This document shows positions 31,623-35,859 of a stretch of DNA of 35,859 nucleotides, in pieces (the first letter of the stretch is position 1; the number at the start of each line of letters is the position of its first letter). The translations under genes and the position numbers were made by a program. Source of the stretch: Thiovibrio frasassiensis (GTDB lineage: Bacteria; Desulfobacterota; Desulfobulbia; Desulfobulbales; Desulfurivibrionaceae); NCBI RefSeq assembly GCF_029607905.1, contig NZ_JAPHEH010000002.1:1-35859 (forward strand), in the 5' to 3' direction. A model generated the notes under the pieces. That model worked only from the letters and a program-made list of their open reading frames with translations, searched no databases and was not told where the DNA came from.

Positions 31623-32732
31623 CTACTGCATCATCTCGATGAAACGGTCAAAGAGATACAGCGAATCATGCGGCCCCGGTGCGTTTTCCGGATGATACTG
31701 CACGGAAAAAATCGGGTATTTCCGGTGCCGCATCCCTTCGACGCTGCTGTCGTTGAGGTTGATATGGGTCAGTTCTATATCATCGGGATTCAGGGTGGTT
31801 GAGTCAACACAGAATCCGTGATTTTGCGAGGTTATTTCAATCTTGCCGGTGGTGAGATCCTTGACCGGCTGATTGGCGCCGCGGTGGCCGAATTTGAGTT
31901 TGTAGGTGGTGCCGCCATAGGCAAGGCCGAGCAACTGGTTGCCCAGACAGATGCCGAAGATGGGTTTCTTGCCGAAAAGGGCGCGGATATTGTCGACAAT
32001 CCCCGGAATACCTGCGGGATCGCCCGGGCCGTTGGAAAGAAAGACCCCGTCCGGGTTCATGGCCAGGATCTCGTCGGCTGAGGTGGTGCAGGGGACAACC
32101 TGCACCGAGCAGTTCCGTTCGGCCAGGAGTCTGAGCTGGTTGTATTTCAGGCCGAAATCATAGGCGACAACCTTGTATTTGCCCGGAGCGGTTGTGCTGA
32201 AATTGCTGCCGGGAGCGGGTTTGTTGTCCCGCCAGCCATAAGGCTCACCACAGGTCACTTCCCGGACCAAATCGCGGCCGACCAGACCGGGAGAATTCTT
32301 GGCCTTCTGGATGAGGGATTTCGGGTCGAGATCCTCGGTGGAGACGATGCCCTTTAAGGCCCCGGCATTACGAATATGCCGGGTAAGGGCGCGGGTGTCG
32401 ATGCCCTCGATCCCGAGGATGTTGTCCTTTTTGAGGAAGTCGGCAAGGGTGCCGGTTGCACGGTAATTGCTGGGGATGGCGTTGTATTCCTTGATGAGGA
32501 ACGCCTCAACCTGCACCCGGTCGGATTCGTTGTCTTCGGGGTTCACGCCGTAGTTGCCGATGAGCGGGTAGGTCATGGTGACGATCTGTCCCTTATAGGA
32601 AGGGTCGGTGAGCACTTCCTGGTAGCCGCTCATCCCGGTGTTGAATACGATCTCGCCGCTGGTTTCTCCGGAGCCGGTGAAGGATTTTCCTTCAAAGATA
32701 GTGCCGTCTTCAAGGGCGATAAGTGCTTTCAT
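31623..32732 (-). CDS. carA: Carbamoyl-phosphate synthase small subunit
   Basis: This 369-residue glutamine amidotransferase subunit hydrolyses glutamine and channels ammonia to CarB. The N-terminal CarA-specific domain contains GSGETSGEIVFNTGMSGYQE. The class I amidotransferase domain carries SNGPGDP, the nucleophile Cys in FGICLGNQLLGLA at about residue 259, and the catalytic His/Glu in VQYHPENAPGPHDS. The ATG at 32732 has AGGA 8 bases upstream. A small hairpin between kdtA and carA suggests that carAB has some transcriptional independence from kdtA. Confidence 0.96.
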   Translation of the reverse strand: MKALIALEDGTIFEGKSFTGSGETSGEIVFNTGMSGYQEVLTDPSYKGQIVTMTYPLIGNYGVNPEDNESDRVQVEAFLIKEYNAIPSNYRATGTLADFLKKDNILGIEGIDTRALTRHIRNAGALKGIVSTEDLDPKSLIQKAKNSPGLVGRDLVREVTCGEPYGWRDNKPAPGSNFSTTAPGKYKVVAYDFGLKYNQLRLLAERNCSVQVVPCTTSADEILAMNPDGVFLSNGPGDPAGIPGIVDNIRALFGKKPIFGICLGNQLLGLAYGGTTYKLKFGHRGANQPVKDLTTGKIEITSQNHGFCVDSTTLNPDDIELTHINLNDSSVEGMRHRKYPIFSVQYHPENAPGPHDSLYLFDRFIEMMQ

Positions 32733-32778
32733 AAAATTGTCCTAAGCCGATGTTTTAAAAAAAATAATTGTCATAAAA

Positions 32779-32800
32779 TAATGCCGTGACCGGCATAATG
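32779..32800 (-). terminator. Weak hairpin between kdtA and carA
   Basis: ATGCCG and CGGCAT (32781-32786, 32791-32796) form a 6-bp stem with a TGAC/GTCA loop, followed on the minus strand by TTATTTTATG. It is a possible weak terminator after kdtA, or a leader hairpin upstream of carA. Confidence 0.4.
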
Positions 32801-32823
32801 GGCCGAGATACAAGGTCGAGCAA

Positions 32824-34167
32824 TTATTGGGTAACGCCCTCTAAAATCTCGGTTGTCGTTTGCACGCAAGAGGAGTGCGATACGGAATGCAGATCCTCTT
32901 TGATGAGGGCGACCTGTTTTGCGGCCGAACCCTGTTGCCGGCCTGCGACCTTCAGGGCGCTTCGTCCCGTCACGGCGTATTCTTCCGGTCTTTCAGTAAA
33001 ATAGAGAAGCATGCTGGCCAGTTCCTTGGGGTTTTTCACGCAGAACCCCGCGTTTTCCGCCTCAAGCAGCGCCGTCGCGTCGGAAAAATCTCCCATGTGG
33101 GGGCCGTAAAAAACAGGGGTGCCCCAGGCCGCCGCCTCTAAGACATTATGGCCGCCCCGCTCCACCAGGCTTCCGCCGCAGAAGACATAGGTGGCAACGG
33201 AATACAGCCCGGCCAGTTCTCCCATGGTGTCCACCAAAACCACATCCGTGCTGCGGCCTTGCTCCTGTACCTGGCGCAAGCGCATGCTGGCGACCCCTTG
33301 CTCTTCCAAGACCTTTTCAACCTCGGTAAGCCGCCGGAGATGCCGGGGGGCAATAACCCAGACCAGATCCGGGAGGCGCTGTTGCAGGGAGCGAAACACT
33401 TCGACCAGCATCGCTTCCTCGCCGGTGTGGGTGCTGCCGGTAACAAATACCGGTTGTTGAAGATGGATATTCAGCATCTGCCGATAACGCTCGGGCATGG
33501 CCGGGTCTGCCTGCAGCATTGCCTGATCGTATTTGGCGTTGCCCAGAATCCTGATGCTGGCCGGATCTGCGCCCAGCCCTCTGAAGCGCTTGGCATCATC
33601 ACCCTGGATGACGGAAATCTTGATGAAACAGGAGAGCAGATCCTGCATGAACCCCTTTATCTTCTTGTAGCCGCGAAACGATTTTTTAGAAAGCCGGCCA
33701 TTCAAGAGGAAGAGCTTCGCGCCGTGATGTTGCGCCTGCCGGATAATGTTGGGCCATAACTCTGTTTCCAGGCAGACATATACCGTGGGCCGGATTGTTT
33801 CCAGGGCCCGGTTGACAATGCCGATGAGGTCGAACGGGGCAAAAAAACAGGGGACATCGTCGGGCAGCAGTTGTTCCGCCACGGCAAGTCCGTGCCGATT
33901 TCCGGTGGAGACGACGATGGCCGCCTCAGGCAACTGTTTTTTGAATTCGGAGATCAATACCTTGGCGACCTGCATCTCGCCGACAGATGCAGCGTGCAGC
34001 CAGATGCGAACGGGTTTGTCTTCGTCAAGTTGCACATCTTCCACATGACCAAAGCGTTGCCGGAGACCTTGGCGATGTTTGCCTGCGAAAGCAAGGTACA
34101 CACAGGCAAAGGGGAAGATGACAATGAAAAAGAGCCAGCCGAAGAGTTGATACAGAGTATATAGCAA
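32824..34167 (-). CDS. kdtA: 3-deoxy-D-manno-octulosonic acid (Kdo) transferase
   Basis: This 447-residue GT-B glycosyltransferase adds Kdo from CMP-Kdo to lipid IVA at the inner membrane, so the organism makes lipopolysaccharide. Residues 1-25 are a hydrophobic membrane anchor (LYQLFGWLFFIVIFPF). The GT30-type N-terminal domain includes IWLHAASVGEMQVAKVLI with the conserved catalytic Glu in GEM, and TELWPNIIRQA. The C-terminal domain has FVTGSTHTGEE, APRHLRR, GGSLVERGGHNVLEAAAWGTPV and GPHMGDF. The start is TTG at 34167; the family N-terminus supports it, although no clear ribosome-binding site is present. A good promoter lies 65-93 bases upstream. Confidence 0.95.
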   Translation of the reverse strand: MLYTLYQLFGWLFFIVIFPFACVYLAFAGKHRQGLRQRFGHVEDVQLDEDKPVRIWLHAASVGEMQVAKVLISEFKKQLPEAAIVVSTGNRHGLAVAEQLLPDDVPCFFAPFDLIGIVNRALETIRPTVYVCLETELWPNIIRQAQHHGAKLFLLNGRLSKKSFRGYKKIKGFMQDLLSCFIKISVIQGDDAKRFRGLGADPASIRILGNAKYDQAMLQADPAMPERYRQMLNIHLQQPVFVTGSTHTGEEAMLVEVFRSLQQRLPDLVWVIAPRHLRRLTEVEKVLEEQGVASMRLRQVQEQGRSTDVVLVDTMGELAGLYSVATYVFCGGSLVERGGHNVLEAAAWGTPVFYGPHMGDFSDATALLEAENAGFCVKNPKELASMLLYFTERPEEYAVTGRSALKVAGRQQGSAAKQVALIKEDLHSVSHSSCVQTTTEILEGVTQ

Positions 34168-34231
34168 GGATTAAGGTGCCCTTTTATACGAGAAAATATG
34201 TCGGTTGCAAACCTCAGGTAAAAATCAAAGT

Positions 34232-34260
34232 ATTAAAACTGATTAGCGCTTTTTCGTCAA
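34232..34260 (-). promoter_or_regulatory. Sigma-70 promoter of kdtA (and probably carAB)
   Basis: On the minus strand TTGACG (34255-34260) and TTTAAT (34232-34237) are separated by exactly 17 bases, with 4-5 of 6 consensus matches in each box. The predicted start of transcription is near 34225, about 58 bases before the kdtA start. Confidence 0.6.
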
Positions 34261-34478
34261 TAAGAATTACGGGAGAAGCCGGAGGCGGTATGGGCTTGGC
34301 TCCGGTTCTGCGCAAGGCCTTAACCTCGCCAGCATGGCTGCAAGGAGCCATCTCGATGAGCCCCGGAAGGTGTTTTGCGCAGCTGTCCGAGAGGGCGGTT
34401 AAGGGGAGTAAGTCGGGTCGTAACGAAGCAGGGTTGTCTGGCCTGCGGGTAAAGGAGCGGAAGAATACTGACCTCCCC
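34261..34478. other. Unassigned structured region between amrS and the kdtA promoter
   Basis: This is the largest part of a 311-base gap without a convincing gene. CTGCGCAA (34308-34315) pairs with TTGCGCAG (34375-34382) and encloses a smaller hairpin (ATGGCT/AGCCAT at 34334-34351). An imperfect CCGGA/TCCGG pair lies at about 34279-34305. Open frames cross it on both strands, but their composition is not protein-like and they match no family I know. It may be a small RNA, the amrS 3' end, or a relic. Confidence 0.4.
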
Positions 34479-35495
34479 CTAAAAAATGCCGGCAATCGCC
34501 GCCTGGCAGTAGTTGCAGTTGCCATTGGTCATGTGCTGCTGTTGCACTGAGAAGCCGGCCCGCTCTATGATCAGTTTCCCACACTTGGGGCAGAGGGTGT
34601 TTTCCCCGGTGTCGCCGGGGATATTTCCGACATAGACATAATGCAGCCCCTCGGCCAGGCCGATCTCCCTGGCGCGGACTAGTGTGTGGTGCGGGGTGGG
34701 GGACCGGTCGGTCATCATGTATGTTGGCCAGAACCGGGTGACATGCCAGGGGATATCCGCGGAAATGCCTTGGATAAAGCGGGCGATGTCACGCAATTCG
34801 TCATCTGCGTCGTTCCAGCCCGGAATAACCAAGGTGGTGACCTCCACCCATACCCCCAGTTCCTTCATGAGCCGGATGGTGTCGAGGACCGGCTGCAATT
34901 TGGCGCCGCACACCTCTTTGTAAAACTTGTCGGTAAACCCCTTGAGGTCGATATTGTTGGCGTCGAGATACGGGGCCAGTTCCCTGGTTGCTTCGGGCCC
35001 AGTGTAGCCGTTGCTGACAAAGATGTTCTTCAATCCTGCCGCCCGTGCCAGTTTCGCGGTATCGAGGGCGAATTCGTAGAAGATGGTGGGTTCCACATAG
35101 GTGTAGCTGATGGACTGGCAGCCGCTTCGCAGCGCACCTTCTACCACTTCCTCCGGGGTGCGCAGGGTGCCGGGGATCTCTCCTCCGTGGCGCTGGGGAT
35201 ACTGGGAGATGTCGTAATTCTGGCAATGTTTACAGTGGAAATTGCAGCCCACCGTGGCAATGGAATAGGAAAGCGAGCCGGGCAAGAGGTGAAAGATGGG
35301 TTTTTTTTCGATGGGGTCGATGTTCTCGCTGATCAGGCGGCCGTAATTGAGGCTGTAGAGAATCCCCCCCCGGTTTTCCCGGACCTTGCAGATTCCCCGC
35401 TTGCCATCGCCGATCAGGCAATGGTGGTTGCAGAGCAGGCAGCGGACATGGTCGGGGGAATCGGCGGGATGGGTGTAAAAGAGCGCTTCGTGCAT
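34479..35495 (-). CDS. amrS: AmmeMemoRadiSam-system radical SAM enzyme (AmrS)
   Basis: This 338-residue protein resembles pyruvate formate-lyase activating enzymes and the AmrS group. The radical SAM cluster motif CNFHCKHC is at Cys84, Cys88 and Cys91. An N-terminal Cys-rich segment (Cys19, Cys22, Cys26, Cys36) and a C-terminal zinc-ribbon-like part (CPKCGK...CNYC) flank the barrel. Other marks are KPIFHLLPGSLSYSIATVGC, TYVEPTIFYEFALDTA and VSNGYTGPEAT. The function is not known for certain. The partner proteins AmmA (AMMECR1) and AmmB (Memo-like) of the named system are not in this window. The ATG at 35495 is chosen because AGGGGGTGATC precedes it. Confidence 0.9.
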   Translation of the reverse strand: MHEALFYTHPADSPDHVRCLLCNHHCLIGDGKRGICKVRENRGGILYSLNYGRLISENIDPIEKKPIFHLLPGSLSYSIATVGCNFHCKHCQNYDISQYPQRHGGEIPGTLRTPEEVVEGALRSGCQSISYTYVEPTIFYEFALDTAKLARAAGLKNIFVSNGYTGPEATRELAPYLDANNIDLKGFTDKFYKEVCGAKLQPVLDTIRLMKELGVWVEVTTLVIPGWNDADDELRDIARFIQGISADIPWHVTRFWPTYMMTDRSPTPHHTLVRAREIGLAEGLHYVYVGNIPGDTGENTLCPKCGKLIIERAGFSVQQQHMTNGNCNYCQAAIAGIF

Positions 35496-35532
35496 GATCA
35501 CCCCCTAAGGCAATTGGCCTCGTGTCTATTAC

Positions 35533-35538
35533 ATTATA
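35533..35538 (-). promoter_or_regulatory. Candidate -10 box of the amrS promoter
   Basis: On the minus strand a perfect TATAAT lies 38 bases before the amrS start in an AT-rich stretch. The matching -35 position (about 35556-35561) reads AGGTAG, a poor match. Confidence 0.45.
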
Positions 35539-35646
35539 TAGTATGAAAAATGGCTCTACCTGTATTAATTCACAAACAATGGGGGTGGGTCAATAAGAAA
35601 ATATCTAATTTATTTCAATGGATTACTGTGCTTTTTAGCGTCTAGC

Positions 35647-35697
35647 GAATAAAAAGTAAAAAATAGGGTTGACGTGGTGGGCCGGATCGACTAATTT
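35647..35697 (+). promoter_or_regulatory. rRNA-type promoter with UP element and GC-rich discriminator
   Basis: TTGACG (35669-35674) and TAATTT (35692-35697) are spaced by exactly 17 bases. An A-rich tract at 35647-35666 is a typical UP element, and the following GCCGCTCTCCGC is a GC-rich discriminator as found at stringently controlled rRNA promoters. No protein gene follows within the window. Confidence 0.6.
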
Positions 35698-35859
35698 GCC
35701 GCTCTCCGCAACGATGGAGGCCAAGACTGACTTCGGGTCAGCAAGCTTGGCGCAGCGATCATTGAAAACTGAATAGTGAAATAAAGTAAAAGATGGGCCC
35801 CAAGAAACCGGAGCTTCGGCTTCGGGGAGTTTTATTGCATTAAAGAGATCAAGATCTCG
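35698..35859 (+). other. Probable rRNA operon leader
   Basis: The stretch downstream of the rRNA-type promoter has leader-like features: the hairpin GCCAAG...CTTGGC with an inner CTGAC-TTCGG-GTCAG stem at about 35720-35753, and the GATCATTGAAAACTGAATAG phrase common in rRNA leaders and spacers. The mature 16S start would lie just beyond the window. The identity is inferred, not seen. Confidence 0.5.

Noticed and set aside
34176-34550. A 124-codon plus-strand frame between kdtA and amrS
   Set aside because: It overlaps the amrS end, has no ribosome-binding site and looks like nothing I know; the region is better described as structured intergenic DNA.

Overview
The window looks like a Desulfobacterota genome segment of the Desulfobulbales type, meaning an anaerobic sulfate- or sulfur-metabolising bacterium. 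This is inferred from gene families, not from a phylogenetic marker. The supporting genes are a single-chain pyruvate:ferredoxin oxidoreductase, LL-diaminopimelate aminotransferase, a MinD/NifX/Mrp cluster like the orange-protein (ORP) clusters of sulfate reducers, a class I adenylate cyclase, a 6S RNA placed after zapA, and a selenocysteine-containing peroxiredoxin.

Layout. Positions 1-78 hold the 3' end of a 5S rRNA and its terminator. From 144 to 5621 there is a rightward housekeeping block: a short GlmU-like uridylyltransferase, a ZapB-like coiled coil, zapA, 6S RNA, rny and tyrS. Next come a leftward monoheme cytochrome c, a rightward GlxA/AraC regulator, and leftward dapL, nifJ and cysE. 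A decayed group II intron reverse transcriptase lies at about 14.0-14.4 kb. From 14.37 to 19.96 kb a leftward run of six genes (NifX-like protein, two ferredoxin-MinD ATPases, a CDF transporter fused to a NifX domain, an Mrp ATPase and a radical SAM protein) forms an ORP-like cluster. The selenoprotein peroxiredoxin follows at 20.10-20.82 kb, then a rightward two-gene ABC-2 transporter. From 22.98 to 35.50 kb everything reads leftward: amrS, kdtA, carA, carB, ftsH, folP, class I adenylate cyclase and a CPRC thioredoxin-like protein. The last 200 bases look like a strong promoter and leader of another rRNA operon, so the window probably spans the interval between two rRNA operons pointing the same way.

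The most notable item is the peroxiredoxin at 20100-20816. Its reading frame is interrupted by one UGA exactly where the peroxidatic cysteine belongs, and a 7-bp hairpin suited to a bacterial SECIS element starts 10 bases after the UGA. It also has no resolving cysteine. A standard gene caller would split it into two fragments. Second in interest is the ORP-like cluster, which joins metal transport (CDF), a metal-cofactor carrier domain (NifX), three P-loop ATPases and a radical SAM enzyme. Its Mrp protein lacks the CxxC motif normally linked to Fe-S cluster carriage.

Other oddities are two independent exact 20-bp tandem duplications (one across the glmU-like stop codon, one breaking the intron reverse transcriptase), structured intergenic stretches at 2330-2428, 8838-8970 and 34279-34382, and several non-ATG starts (zapA GTG, rny GTG, cysE GTG, ftsH TTG, kdtA TTG).
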